A stretch of 64,000 bases of DNA, from NCBI GenBank assembly GCA_036382775.1, contig DASVHD010000030.1:25721-89720 (forward strand), in the 5' to 3' direction. The translations under genes and the position numbers were made by a program. The stretch's first letter is position 1. Each line of letters starts with the position of its first letter. Origin of the DNA: a bacterium. Its GTDB lineage: Bacteria > Hydrothermota > Tepidihabitantia > SM23-42 > JAOAFX01. This document shows positions 52,470 through 61,560 of this stretch, one piece after another. The notes below the pieces were generated by a model. It worked only from the letters and a program-made list of their open reading frames with translations, did no database searches and had not been told where the DNA came from.

Positions 52470-52564
52470 GATCATCCTCCTTTCTGATATTAGGAATCGA
52501 TCTTTATGTCACTGTATTTTAATCAAGATTTAAGACATTGTCAAGAACGCATCACTCACTGATG

Positions 52565-52687
52565 TTACAATAGGTAAGTGTTACTATTGGATGAGCTGAA
52601 GATATCCCTTTCTTCAACGCTGAACGAAACCCCGTCCACCGCCTGGAGCCCGTTGTAGTTCTTAGCCAGGTCTTCGACCTTGATCAT
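52565..52687 (-). pseudogene. 5' remnant of an ABC transporter ATPase gene
   Basis: A 40-codon frame from ATG 52687 to TAA at 52567-52565 reads MIKVEDLAKNYNGLQAVDGV and then SFSVEERDIF, the first strands of an ABC-transporter ATPase. Homology stops where Walker A should begin (an unrelated tail SSSNSNTYLL follows). TTGACT (52723-52718) and TAAAAT lie upstream, so the old promoter survives. This fills most of the 345-bp gap between the OmpA and PAS-GGDEF genes. Confidence 0.75.
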
Positions 52688-52780
52688 CGCATTTATTTTA
52701 ATACTTTTTTACACGGAAGTCAAGAAACAATGTAAAATACTATTGAATAAACCAGACCGGCTGAACCCAATTCTTGCCCC

Positions 52781-52808
52781 TTGATTTTTTTAAAAATTAC
52801 CGTATTAT
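52781..52808 (+). promoter_or_regulatory. Promoter of the PAS-GGDEF gene
   Basis: TTGATT (52781-52786), 16 nt, TATTAT (52803-52808), 13 nt before the GTG start at 52822. Confidence 0.65.
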
Positions 52809-52821
52809 TTAGTAGACAAGC

Positions 52822-54228
52822 GTGGTTAAAATGGTTAAAAAAATCAAGAAAACCGTAGCTCGCCGCAATTTGAGAACAAATAAAAATCTCTATAAACCAT
52901 TACGGCAGGCTGTTGACCTGGATACCCTGGTCAACCAACTTCAGGACGAGCTCCGGCACAGCACGGCTTTGAACCGGGCGGTGTTCGAACACGCGCCGGT
53001 CGGTATTTCGGTCCGGCTCGGGACGGGCAAACTGCTTTCCGTCAACCGGGCCTGGAAGAAGATCTGGAGGCTGACCAACCGGCAAATCCAGAAGAACGAG
53101 CGCATAAGCCAACGCTGGACCGTAAAACAGCGTTATCCCTACCTCAGAAATTTATCCCCTCAGGTGCAGCAGATCTTCAGGCGGGGCGGCGAGCTTTTCC
53201 TGCCCGAGCTCAGGGTCTCTGATCCCCGGCCCGGCCTGCCCAAGTGGATCTCCCAGTATTACTACGCGATCCAGGACCGCCAGGGCCGCGTCGAGTTCAT
53301 CGTCACCATGACCCAGGACATCACCGCCCAGAAAGAGGCGGCCGGCGCTCTGCGTGAAAGCGAGGAAAAATTCCGGACGATCGTCCATAACGTCAACATC
53401 GGCGTCTTCCGCACGACCGGCGACCTCAAGGGTCGCTACCTGCAGATAAACCCGGCCTTTGCCAAGATCTTCGGATATCCTTCGGTTAAAGACATGATGA
53501 AGACCCGCGTCGTTAACCTGTATCAGAAAACCCGCGACCGGCTGATTTTCATGCGGGAACTAAAATCTCTGGGTTATGTCCGGAACAAGGAACTGCTCCT
53601 GCGGAAGAAAGACCGCGCGCCGATCTGGGTTTCGGTCTACGCCAAAGCCCAGCACGACGAGAGCGGCAAGGTGAAATGGATCGACGGCGTGATCGTGGAC
53701 ATCACCGAGCGCAAGCAGATGGAAGAACAGCTGCGCGCCATTTCCCTGGTCGACGACCTGACCAATCTTTATAACCGGCGCGGGTTTCTGACCCTGGCCG
53801 AGCACCAGTTGAAGATCGCGAACCGGGCGAAAAAAGCCGTGTTCCTGCTTTTCATCGACCTGGATAACCTGAAGGACGTCAACGATAAGTTCGGCCATCC
53901 GATCGGCGACCGGGCTTTAGTCCAGACCACGCAGATCCTTAAAAAAACCTTCCGCGGGTCTGATATCATCGCGCGCATCGGCGGCGACGAGTTTGTGGTC
54001 CTGACCCTGGAAATATCAAACGCGAGCGCCCGAACCTTTTATACCCGCCTCCAGAAAAGCCTGGATTCCTTCAACCGGTATAACCGGCTGCCCTTCGCGC
54101 TGGCGCTGAGCATTGGCTGGGCGCGTTATGATCCGGCCCGGCCCCGGTCGATATACACCTTGCTGGCCCAGGCCGACCGGATGATGTACCGGCACAAACA
54201 AAGCAAGAAGATCAGCCCGGCAGAGTAG
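52822..54228 (+). CDS. PAS-PAS-GGDEF diguanylate cyclase
   Basis: A 468-residue cytoplasmic signalling protein without TM helices. A basic N-terminus (VKKIKKTVARRNLR) leads to a first PAS domain (about 50-175, ending in VTMTQDITAQKEAA), a second PAS domain (about 180-295, EEKFRTIVHNVNIGVF to GVIVDITERKQ), and a GGDEF domain (about 305-460) with LFIDLDNLKDVND and the active-site RIGGDEF. The PAS domains could bind haem, flavin or another ligand; none is identifiable. An ATG at 52831 is an alternative start. With the FHA-GGDEF gene and the MshEN-like protein, this gives the window a c-di-GMP theme. Confidence 0.9.
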   Translation: MVKMVKKIKKTVARRNLRTNKNLYKPLRQAVDLDTLVNQLQDELRHSTALNRAVFEHAPVGISVRLGTGKLLSVNRAWKKIWRLTNRQIQKNERISQRWTVKQRYPYLRNLSPQVQQIFRRGGELFLPELRVSDPRPGLPKWISQYYYAIQDRQGRVEFIVTMTQDITAQKEAAGALRESEEKFRTIVHNVNIGVFRTTGDLKGRYLQINPAFAKIFGYPSVKDMMKTRVVNLYQKTRDRLIFMRELKSLGYVRNKELLLRKKDRAPIWVSVYAKAQHDESGKVKWIDGVIVDITERKQMEEQLRAISLVDDLTNLYNRRGFLTLAEHQLKIANRAKKAVFLLFIDLDNLKDVNDKFGHPIGDRALVQTTQILKKTFRGSDIIARIGGDEFVVLTLEISNASARTFYTRLQKSLDSFNRYNRLPFALALSIGWARYDPARPRSIYTLLAQADRMMYRHKQSKKISPAE

Positions 54229-54240
54229 CACCAGAATATT

Positions 54241-54281
54241 AAAATATTTAGTCTTTCTAGTCTATTTAGTCTTTTTGGTTA
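54241..54281. repeat. Low-complexity TAGTCT-type repeat
   Basis: Units of the form TTTAGTCTTTCTAGTCTAT repeat across about 40 bp, the same type as at 2597-2640. In the spacer after the PAS-GGDEF gene. Confidence 0.55.
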
Positions 54282-54330
54282 AAATATGAACAAAAGATCG
54301 GTTATTCCGCAATTTAACATGTACGATGCG

Positions 54331-54358
54331 TTGACAGATGTTTATTGGTAGTTATAAT
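54331..54358 (+). promoter_or_regulatory. Promoter of the TPR gene at 54.4 kb
   Basis: TTGACA (54331-54336), 16 nt, TATAAT (54353-54358), 20 nt before the ATG. Confidence 0.85.
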
Positions 54359-54378
54359 TCACCAATTGCAGATACTGG

Positions 54379-55935
54379 ATGTTGAGTGTTTTATGCCGGA
54401 TGAATGAAAGAGCCATGAACCGCCAAACTCTTCACACTAAAACGATCAGGGCGCTCACGGGCCGGGCCGAAGTATATCATATTATCGGGGTATTACAAAA
54501 ATCAATGGCAGATTTTGAAAGAGTGATCAGGCTTTCACGCGATATCAATTACAAGCGAGATGCGTTGATCGGGCTAAGCGTTCTGCATGGTGAACTAGGC
54601 GATTATGACCAGGAATTATCATATGCGGACAAACTGATCAGGTTCACCAGGAAAATGGACCTGCTTTCAAAAGGTAAGGCTTTGACAGTAAAAGCGGGCG
54701 CTTTGCGCGATAAAGGCAATTATGAATTATCCTTAAAAACATCGCAGAGATCAATAAATTTGTACCGATCGGTGGGGAAAAGCGCAAAGCGCCGGAGCGA
54801 AGATCACCGGGGTATCCTGCAAAATATTTCGAACGCATACAATACCATGGGCATGGTCAACAACATCCAGGGCAGATACGATTCAGCCCTGGCAAATTTC
54901 AAAAAAAGACTGGAAATAGGCAAAAAGATCAATGATCAGATAGCCATTTCACAATCGCTGAACAATATCGGTCTTATCTATTGGCATAATTCAAAAATGG
55001 AAACTGCCGAAAACTGTTTTAAGAAAAGCCTTGGGATCGCCCAGAAGATAGGTTACAAAAACGCGGTTTCAGTAATTCTGGGGAATATTGGAATAATCAA
55101 CAACGATCAGGAAAAGTATAATACTGCCCTTGAATATTTCTTAAAGGCAATAAAAATTGGCGAAGAGGTGGGGAATAAAGCCGGTACGGCCGCGCACCTG
55201 CTTAATGCCGGTCTTTGTTACGAGAATCTTTGCGATTTCAGCAATGCTTTTAAATATTACACTCTGAGTTTGGACATCTTCCAAAAGATCGGCAACAAAC
55301 CCGGGACCGCTATGGCATTGCTCGATCTCGGCATGAACTATTGCGATCGGGGCGACTATAAAGCGGCACTTGAATACCTGAATAAGTCGGAGAAGATCGG
55401 GCTACACGCCGACCTCTTAGAGATCGTTATCCGATGCAGTACGATGAAAGCCAAGGTATTCAGGGGTCTTAAAGAGTATGCTAAAAGCATCAGACTGCTA
55501 AATAACAGCATTGGGTTAGCGGAAAAACACAAAATGTCAGACCTGAAGGTTCTGGCGCTTAAAGAGTACGTCAGAACAGCGATCGAAGAAAAAAGTAAAA
55601 AATACTTGCCGGGAATATCTGATTATATATCTCAACTGGAAAATATCTACAAAGACGCGGATACCGGTAAAGATAAAGGTATGTTACTTATTATTTTCAT
55701 AAAATACGGTATCGCAAGAGAAAAATACAAAAAAGCGGAAAAAAAGCTTTTCGAATTATCCAATTTCGTTAAAAAACTGGACAACAGGGAATTTACGGCA
55801 GAAGCACTGTTTGTCCAAGCGCGGTTTAACAAGGCAACGGGAAAAGAATATGCCGATGAAATAAAGAAGGCCAAAGCGCTTGCGAAGGAACTCGGATTTG
55901 TATTTCTCTTGGATGAAATAAAAGGGTTTGAGTAA
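54379..55935 (+). CDS. Tetratricopeptide-repeat protein
   Basis: A 518-residue protein almost entirely of TPR helices: NINNIGLIYWHNSKMETAENCF-like units recur from about residue 40 to 420, for example AAHLLNAGLCYENLCDFSNAFKYY and AMALLDLGMNYCDRGDYKAALEYL. There is no signal peptide, transmembrane helix or effector domain visible; the C-terminal 100 residues are more charged helices. It resembles the TPR halves of Rap-like or SARP-linked proteins without their output domains, so a free-standing scaffold is the cautious call. A consensus promoter lies 20 nt upstream of the ATG at 54379; another ATG lies in frame at 54400. Confidence 0.75.
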   Translation: MLSVLCRMNERAMNRQTLHTKTIRALTGRAEVYHIIGVLQKSMADFERVIRLSRDINYKRDALIGLSVLHGELGDYDQELSYADKLIRFTRKMDLLSKGKALTVKAGALRDKGNYELSLKTSQRSINLYRSVGKSAKRRSEDHRGILQNISNAYNTMGMVNNIQGRYDSALANFKKRLEIGKKINDQIAISQSLNNIGLIYWHNSKMETAENCFKKSLGIAQKIGYKNAVSVILGNIGIINNDQEKYNTALEYFLKAIKIGEEVGNKAGTAAHLLNAGLCYENLCDFSNAFKYYTLSLDIFQKIGNKPGTAMALLDLGMNYCDRGDYKAALEYLNKSEKIGLHADLLEIVIRCSTMKAKVFRGLKEYAKSIRLLNNSIGLAEKHKMSDLKVLALKEYVRTAIEEKSKKYLPGISDYISQLENIYKDADTGKDKGMLLIIFIKYGIAREKYKKAEKKLFELSNFVKKLDNREFTAEALFVQARFNKATGKEYADEIKKAKALAKELGFVFLLDEIKGFE

Positions 55936-55953
55936 GCAGCTTGAAGATGAATA

Positions 55954-56901
55954 TTATTGAAGCTTGTAATCTATAAGAATGTCGTCAAAATTTACCGTTG
56001 CGGCAATTCCTGATTCTCGACTTGACACCAACATACCGAAAAAACCGTCCGGAAAGACGCAGTTGATTGTCGAGATATGAAATATGAGCGCATCATCCAA
56101 GTAGATGTCCGTGGCGGCAGTATCGCAACGCATTTTCAAGGTATACCAGATATCCGACAGAAAAACCAGGTTGGTGTCGACTAATGTCGACTCAACGCAA
56201 TCTTTAATAAAACCAATGCTCGCCGATTGAGAATCGATCTTTGTGAAATAATAGTTCTCGGTGTCCTGGTATCGGAAAACAATTCCGGTCTGCCACCGTG
56301 GACTGGATGAATTCAAAACTTTGAGTTTGAGTGCCATATCAACATATTCGGCTTTTGTTCTAAATATTGTCAGAGACGGGGCAGAATCATGACCGTCAAT
56401 ATCCAAGCCGCTGGTGACGTTGGGTACAGAATGCTCATTTGCCATTATTGGATCCTTGGAAACCCGCCATGAGCCATCTATTTTGCTGAAACCGTATGGC
56501 ATTGCACCTTCCGTATCGTCTTCAAAATCAAAGGTAGTGAAATATAGTCGATACTCATCGAGGCAGGTTCCGGCCCAAAGGCTTTCAGGTGCGGTGCTCA
56601 CCTCGGTAAAATGAGGTGCTGAGCCATGAATACGGTATACTCCCGGGTCGATATTATCAAAACAAAAATTGCCGGACCGATCGCTGGTATCACTTTTGAC
56701 AACTTCATCATCATATTCATGAATCAGCTCCACGTTTACGCCAGCAATGTTACGACCATCAGGTTCACCGGCTTTGCCGATTATTTCTGCTTTATCAGGA
56801 TTGAGAGGATCGTATTTATTATCGCGCGGTGCATTAATACAGCTCGTATATGCAAGACTACAGACAATACTTGATATAATCAAATTTTGGATGGCTTGCA
56901 T
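55954..56901 (-). CDS. Probable lipoprotein with carboxypeptidase-regulatory-like domain
   Basis: A 315-residue exported protein. The signal sequence ends AYTSC, a plausible lipoprotein Cys. An N-terminal CarboxypepD_reg-like domain follows (GRNIAGVNVELIHEYDDEVVKSDTSD to GNFCFDNIDPGVYRIHGSA), then a jelly-roll concanavalin-like domain (about 125-315, FDFEDDTEGAMPYGF to VNFDDILIDYKLQ) of the kind found in carbohydrate-binding or choice-of-anchor proteins. No catalytic residues are recognised. It begins 2 bp after the DUF5683 gene stop and probably shares its promoter. Confidence 0.75.
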   Translation of the reverse strand: MQAIQNLIISSIVCSLAYTSCINAPRDNKYDPLNPDKAEIIGKAGEPDGRNIAGVNVELIHEYDDEVVKSDTSDRSGNFCFDNIDPGVYRIHGSAPHFTEVSTAPESLWAGTCLDEYRLYFTTFDFEDDTEGAMPYGFSKIDGSWRVSKDPIMANEHSVPNVTSGLDIDGHDSAPSLTIFRTKAEYVDMALKLKVLNSSSPRWQTGIVFRYQDTENYYFTKIDSQSASIGFIKDCVESTLVDTNLVFLSDIWYTLKMRCDTAATDIYLDDALIFHISTINCVFPDGFFGMLVSSRESGIAATVNFDDILIDYKLQ

Positions 56902-56903
56902 GT

Positions 56904-57665
56904 TTAAAATTTTATCTTGTAACCGATCCGGACGCGTTTACTTTTGATGTCATCGAATTGATCGGTAATGCTGGTTTTGTTTACCGATAAGGCGTCATAA
57001 AAACCGTAAACGTAGATACCGGCAAATACCGTGGAACTCAATAGTGCTGCTTTGTACCAGCGATCGTAGGCATGGTAATAACTGTCCATCCGCGCTTGAT
57101 CATCGTAACCTAAAGCAAGATAATCGTCGTGTCTGTCCTCCGCGATAAACCACAGTAATACTGAAGTGACCACAGTGGCAACTGAGCCCCCAAGCACGAT
57201 ACAGCCTTTTCTGGTTTCGCCCTTTGCCATCTGTCCCCAGCCCGGGATAAAACAAGAACACATCGCTCCTTCACGGGATATATCTTTTTTTACTTGCCAA
57301 ACAAGCTCCATAATATCGGGCGAAACCATAGCCGTATCTAGTATCATCTTCGCATTCAAACTGAGCGCCGTTCTAAAATGTTCCCGTGCTGTCGGTATAT
57401 TACCTAATGCTGCATAGCTCAGCGCCAGGTACTTATGCGCTTCGGGCTTTGCTGATTCATTGAGTTGCGGTAAAGTGTATTCGAGCGAATTAATCACTGC
57501 TCGATATTCACCTCCAGCATAATATACCGCTACCTGCTCAATGACTTTTTTAGACAGATCGTCATTAGTATTTTGCGCGATAGCGCTGGTGAAAAACACA
57601 AAAAGGTGAATGAAACTGAAATAGCAAAAATTCTTCATTGAAATCATTTTCAGGTTGTAGATCAT
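56904..57665 (-). CDS. DUF5683-like membrane protein with TPR-like half
   Basis: A 253-residue protein. A signal-like segment (CYFSFIHLFVFFTSAIA) is followed by TPR-like helices (KKVIEQVAVYYAGGEYRAVINSL, then HKYLALSYAALGNIPTAREHF). The C-terminal half has the DUF5683 pattern SCFIPGWGQMAKGETRKGCIVLGG, a TM helix (SVATVVTSVLLWFI), a loop with DDYLALGYDDQAR, and a last TM (ALLSSTVFAGIYVYGFYDAL). DUF5683 proteins are of unknown function and common in Bacteroidetes-like phyla. The start is not certain (ATGs at 57665, 57647 and 57638); the first is used because it fits the promoter. Confidence 0.75.
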   Translation of the reverse strand: MIYNLKMISMKNFCYFSFIHLFVFFTSAIAQNTNDDLSKKVIEQVAVYYAGGEYRAVINSLEYTLPQLNESAKPEAHKYLALSYAALGNIPTAREHFRTALSLNAKMILDTAMVSPDIMELVWQVKKDISREGAMCSCFIPGWGQMAKGETRKGCIVLGGSVATVVTSVLLWFIAEDRHDDYLALGYDDQARMDSYYHAYDRWYKAALLSSTVFAGIYVYGFYDALSVNKTSITDQFDDIKSKRVRIGYKIKF

Positions 57666-57681
57666 GTTCTATGCGTCTTAA

Positions 57682-57709
57682 TATATAGCCGGCATCGCGC
57701 CATTGTCAA
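57682..57709 (-). promoter_or_regulatory. Promoter of the DUF5683/lipoprotein pair
   Basis: TTGACA (57709-57704), 16 nt, TATATA (57687-57682) on the minus strand, 16 nt before the ATG. Confidence 0.7.
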
Positions 57710-57778
57710 GTCCTTTTTCCCGGCCTGTTTCGGTTTTTTTACCCCGAAAAAGTGACGAATCCGTGACCTGAAAAAATA

Positions 57779-57812
57779 AGGGGAGTGACCCAAAAAAAAC
57801 CACTCTCCTGTT
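57779..57812 (-). terminator. Rho-independent terminator
   Basis: GGGGAGTGACCC, an A-rich loop, then CCACTCTCC, on the minus strand followed by TTATTTTTTC. It ends the C45-like gene whose stop is at 57846. Confidence 0.7.
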
Positions 57813-57845
57813 TTGCTTAAAGCATCACAAAATTCATATAGATTT

Positions 57846-59798
57846 TTACCTGACTTTAATTATTTTATTTGTCATCTTTCCATCAATTTCAACAAAATAG
57901 ATACCGGATTTCATCTTGTCCGGCATCACTACCCGGCCGGTGATGTCAAAGATTCGGCAGATCTTGCCTTTGGGCAATCGCAGAGGCCCGGCAACGATGG
58001 TGGCCGTAACCGCTTCCCTGTTTATCGGTCGGGCAGTGATTTCTTCAACCGGTATTACTCCATCGAACAGTTCATTCCAGGAATACCACACTTTTCCCTG
58101 GGTATGAGCGCCGCGATAACAGCGCGCATAGCTGACACCGACGCAGGGCCAGTCCGGGTTTGAAACTACCAGATCGGGACGGAGCACCATGGAATGGTAT
58201 GTACAATGGCTGGTGCCGGCATCATAATCAATCGCCACCGTATTGGCGATTCTCGATGTGCGCGGCGTATTTAAATGATAGTCGGCATTGAGCGAGTCGG
58301 CCAGCCTCTGGTATCGCCAACAACCCACCGGCGGGTACAGCAACCGGTCGTGATTGGTCACCGCGAGATTCCATGATGAGTTTATTACCGGCGGGATCGT
58401 ATTGTGCTCAACGAAACGGAGCGTGTCCGCGAGGTGATTTATCTCAAGAATTGCAGCGGGTACTGGATGCGCCGCATCGTTAGGCGAATAGACATGAAGA
58501 TCGTTGGAACGCACATGTTCGGAATGGACCTTCATCGAATCGATGTCAAAAATATCATTCACGCCATTGCCATCCGGATCAATCATCTCGACCCCGAACC
58601 GGCTGGACAGAAAATCGCCGAGCAGGGAGTTTGGCGGTATGGTGTCGGTATCGGGGTGATTGCCGGTATTTTGACACAGACCGACGCCATTGCGGTTGAT
58701 ACATGAAAAAGCACCGAAGATACCAGCCATGCTGACATTAAAGAAAGGTTGTTCATCCGGATCATCAGAGGTATAAGCAATTATTAAGGATATGTTACCC
58801 ATGGTTGTGTACAGACCCACCCGCGCGTCCACGTTCCGGCCAATGATGAACCCGCCTTGTAGAGTATCATCGGCCGCGGTCGATTGTCCCCAGCCGGAAA
58901 CACTTGAACATCCGAACTTGTCTTGACTGGTTGCCGCGGTCATGGCAAGGATGTCTTCACTGGTTATGTTTCTTCCCAATGCGGCATGATAGAGACTCAC
59001 TCCCTTGGCGGCGAATGCATCGCATATCCCTTGAGCTTCATCCTGGAATTTCTGCGGTACATAATAGTACGCGCGGAAAGAAGGTAGAAATGAATTTTCC
59101 CACACCGCGGGTGTACAGGCATGGTAACTGGTGTACCCGATCCACCGGTGACTGAACGATGCCATTATTTCTTCGGCGAGATAGAACCCGTGGGCATAAC
59201 CCATCTGGTAATGGCTGCCCCAGACCTGCAGATATTTTTGCGACGGCGGTCCCTTTGTTCTCAACCGGCCATTGCAGATATACGGCTGGGTGATTTTAGT
59301 CGGGAGCGTTATATCATCCAGACCAAACGCTTGGTGAAGCGGAATTTTTCTTGTTCTGAAAGCAATGTAGACGGGGACACCGGCATATGAACCCAGGGAA
59401 ACAGAATATTGAGTCCATGAGGTACCGGTCACGTTGATGGTCTGGATAACACTTAATGAAGGCATCGATATTGGCGACGCGGTTGAGATCATAATATCCA
59501 GGCTGCAGCCTGCCGTGGTCGTTGATAGGCACCAAAAACCCAGCAACGTATCGCCTGCCTGGGGTAGAATACGAGGGGTGATGAGGTAATCCAGGTTTGT
59601 ATGGTTAAGACCGGTGTAGGCAGTATCATAATAGCACGCGGCAACCTTTGTTCCCGTGTGCCCCTGGCCCGTAGCCCGGTACCAAACTGCGTCCAGAGCG
59701 TCTTCATTTACGATGATCCAGTCATCGGGCGGGAAATAATTCTGGGTTTCAAAACTCTCGGTCCAGGCGCAGCAAATCACCAGCGTCAATATAGCCAT
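57846..59798 (-). CDS. Exported C45-type N-terminal nucleophile hydrolase with sorting domain
   Basis: A 650-residue three-part protein. A signal peptide leads to a choice-of-anchor-J-like domain (about 25-165, WIIVNEDALDAVWYR to GLDDITLP). The centre (about 190-560) is of the peptidase C45 / acyl-CoA:6-aminopenicillanic acid acyltransferase type: GSHYQMGYAHGFYLAE, then the candidate autocatalytic Cys297 in KFGCSSVSGWG, GGFIIGRNVDARVG, and GIFGAFSCINRNGVGL. The last 80 residues (ITARPINREAVTATIV ... MKSGIYFVEIDGK) form a sorting domain. If active, it would self-cleave to expose the Cys and act on an amide or acyl bond outside the cell. The ATG at 59798 has only a weak G-rich site upstream. 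Confidence 0.8.
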   Translation of the reverse strand: MAILTLVICCAWTESFETQNYFPPDDWIIVNEDALDAVWYRATGQGHTGTKVAACYYDTAYTGLNHTNLDYLITPRILPQAGDTLLGFWCLSTTTAGCSLDIMISTASPISMPSLSVIQTINVTGTSWTQYSVSLGSYAGVPVYIAFRTRKIPLHQAFGLDDITLPTKITQPYICNGRLRTKGPPSQKYLQVWGSHYQMGYAHGFYLAEEIMASFSHRWIGYTSYHACTPAVWENSFLPSFRAYYYVPQKFQDEAQGICDAFAAKGVSLYHAALGRNITSEDILAMTAATSQDKFGCSSVSGWGQSTAADDTLQGGFIIGRNVDARVGLYTTMGNISLIIAYTSDDPDEQPFFNVSMAGIFGAFSCINRNGVGLCQNTGNHPDTDTIPPNSLLGDFLSSRFGVEMIDPDGNGVNDIFDIDSMKVHSEHVRSNDLHVYSPNDAAHPVPAAILEINHLADTLRFVEHNTIPPVINSSWNLAVTNHDRLLYPPVGCWRYQRLADSLNADYHLNTPRTSRIANTVAIDYDAGTSHCTYHSMVLRPDLVVSNPDWPCVGVSYARCYRGAHTQGKVWYSWNELFDGVIPVEEITARPINREAVTATIVAGPLRLPKGKICRIFDITGRVVMPDKMKSGIYFVEIDGKMTNKIIKVR

Positions 59799-59978
59799 TT
59801 CGAACCCCCTGAATATATTACCGTATTATTACTGGATTCACCGCTCAAGTCAATCCCCATATCGGATTACGATATTACAATGCGGATTAGATCCCGATCG
59901 TCAATTTTCAATTGGTTTCCGGTTGGATCTTCCAATCCTTATAGATCAGAAGGTGTGACAAATCCGTGACACGAAAAA

Positions 59979-60006
59979 ATTAGGGGAGCGACTAAAAATC
60001 ACTCCC
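59979..60006 (-). terminator. Rho-independent terminator
   Basis: GGGGAGCGACTAAAAATCACTCCCC forms an 8-9 bp stem, with T-rich sequence after it on the minus strand. It ends the SBBP-repeat gene (stop at 60031). Confidence 0.7.
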
Positions 60007-60030
60007 CTTCTTTTCCAACAAAATTTAATT

Positions 60031-61545
60031 TTACCTAACTTTAACCACCTTTTGCGATATTACCCCATCAATTTCAATGAAATAAATTCCTGGTCTTAAC
60101 TCATTCGGCATGACTTGCCGGCCCGTGATGTCAAAAACCTTGCAGTTCTTCGCGTTCGGAAAATGTAATGGTCCGCTAAAGACTGTAGTTCCATGCCGAT
60201 TTTTTTCAATAAAATTGTTTTTCTCTTCAACACCAAGATCTGGCGAAAGACTTATAACCATAAAATCAGCACTATAGTCATAGCCCCTGCTATATCCCGC
60301 GATATAGATATTACCATCACCTCCATAGACAATGGACTCTGTATTATCTTCATCATTCACTGAGCCATTATACTGGTATGTCCAGTTGGTGTCACCTGCA
60401 GTCGTTAGGCTAATCACCAAAAAATCTGTATACGTACCATTGTTATAACTATATCCAGCGGCATAAATGTTGCCGTCATTACCGTAGACAATCGAATGAG
60501 CTTCATCAATTGAACTACTCGGTCCATTATACCGGTAAACCCAGTTGGTGTCACCGGCAGTCGTTAGGCTGATCACTATAAAATCGTAGTTAGTGCCACT
60601 TCCACGACTATCACCTGCAGCATAAATGTTGCCATCTAAACCATAAACAATGGAACGCGCCTGGTCATCATCATGCCCTGGCCCATCATACCGGTAAACC
60701 CAGTTAGCATCACCGGCAGGTGTCAGGCTAATCACTAAAAAGTCCATGATAGTATCACTGCCTACACTACTTCCCGCAGTATAAATATTGCCATCCGCAC
60801 CATAGACAATGGAATTGGCAATATCCTGATCATTACCCGGTCCATTGTACTGGTATGTCCAATTGGTGTCACCAGCGGGTGTTAAACTGATAACGATAAA
60901 ATCAAAATAAGTGCTGCTGTCTGCACTCCATCCTGCGGCGTAAATATTGCCATCCGCACCATAGACAATGGAATTGGCAATATCCTGATCGTTACCCGAT
61001 CCATTGTACTGATATGTCCAATTGGTGTCACCAGCGGGTGTTAAACTGATAACGATAAAATCAAAATAAGTGCTGCTGTCTTCGCTGTATCCAGCTGCAT
61101 ATATGTTGCCATCCATACCGTAGACAATAGAACGAGCTTGGTCTTTACCATTCTCCGGTCCATTATACCGGTAGACCCAATTGGTATCACCACGAGGTGT
61201 TAGGCTGATTACTAAAAAATCCATAGCGAGACCACCATCATCACTTTTTCCGGCTGCATATATATTGCTATCAGCGCCATATGTAACAGCATATGCATCT
61301 GAATTCTCTTGCCCATTATACCGGTACACCCAATTGGTGTCACCGGCAGGTGTCAGGCTAATCACAGTGAAATAGGTGGAGGAGCCACTTTCGGAACTAG
61401 TTCCTGCAGTATAAATATTACCATCCATACCATAGACCAGAGAATGGGCGTAATCATTGCCACCAGATCCGTTATACCGGTAGACCCAGTTTTCTATTTG
61501 AGCAAAAAGTATGAGAGGTAAGATTGCTCCGATTAATATATTTAT
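60031..61545 (-). CDS. Exported eight-blade SBBP-type propeller protein with sorting domain, start codon ATA
   Basis: About 504 residues. Eight tandem repeats of about 53 residues each read W(V/T)YRYNGxxND...SIVYGxDGNIYAAG then DFIVISLTPAGDTN, an SBBP-type beta-propeller motif. The C-terminal 60 residues (VFSGPLHFPNAKNCKVF ... RPGIYFIEIDGV) are a sorting domain. The promoter -10 box is at 61561-61566, so the TTG at 61572 cannot be the start. GGGAGG (61556-61551) has ideal spacing to ATA at 61545, which would begin a neat signal peptide (NILIGAILPLILFAQ). No ATG, GTG or TTG lies between the promoter and the mature protein. Either ATA is used weakly, or the start was lost by mutation. Confidence 0.75.
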   Translation of the reverse strand: MNILIGAILPLILFAQIENWVYRYNGSGGNDYAHSLVYGMDGNIYTAGTSSESGSSTYFTVISLTPAGDTNWVYRYNGQENSDAYAVTYGADSNIYAAGKSDDGGLAMDFLVISLTPRGDTNWVYRYNGPENGKDQARSIVYGMDGNIYAAGYSEDSSTYFDFIVISLTPAGDTNWTYQYNGSGNDQDIANSIVYGADGNIYAAGWSADSSTYFDFIVISLTPAGDTNWTYQYNGPGNDQDIANSIVYGADGNIYTAGSSVGSDTIMDFLVISLTPAGDANWVYRYDGPGHDDDQARSIVYGLDGNIYAAGDSRGSGTNYDFIVISLTTAGDTNWVYRYNGPSSSIDEAHSIVYGNDGNIYAAGYSYNNGTYTDFLVISLTTAGDTNWTYQYNGSVNDEDNTESIVYGGDGNIYIAGYSRGYDYSADFMVISLSPDLGVEEKNNFIEKNRHGTTVFSGPLHFPNAKNCKVFDITGRQVMPNELRPGIYFIEIDGVISQKVVKVR

Positions 61546-61560
61546 TTTGTCCTCCCTAAA

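Noticed and set aside
60031..61545. Regular 159-bp repeats could look like a CRISPR or satellite array.
   Set aside because: The period is a multiple of three, the frame is open throughout, and each unit encodes a propeller blade. No spacer-repeat alternation.
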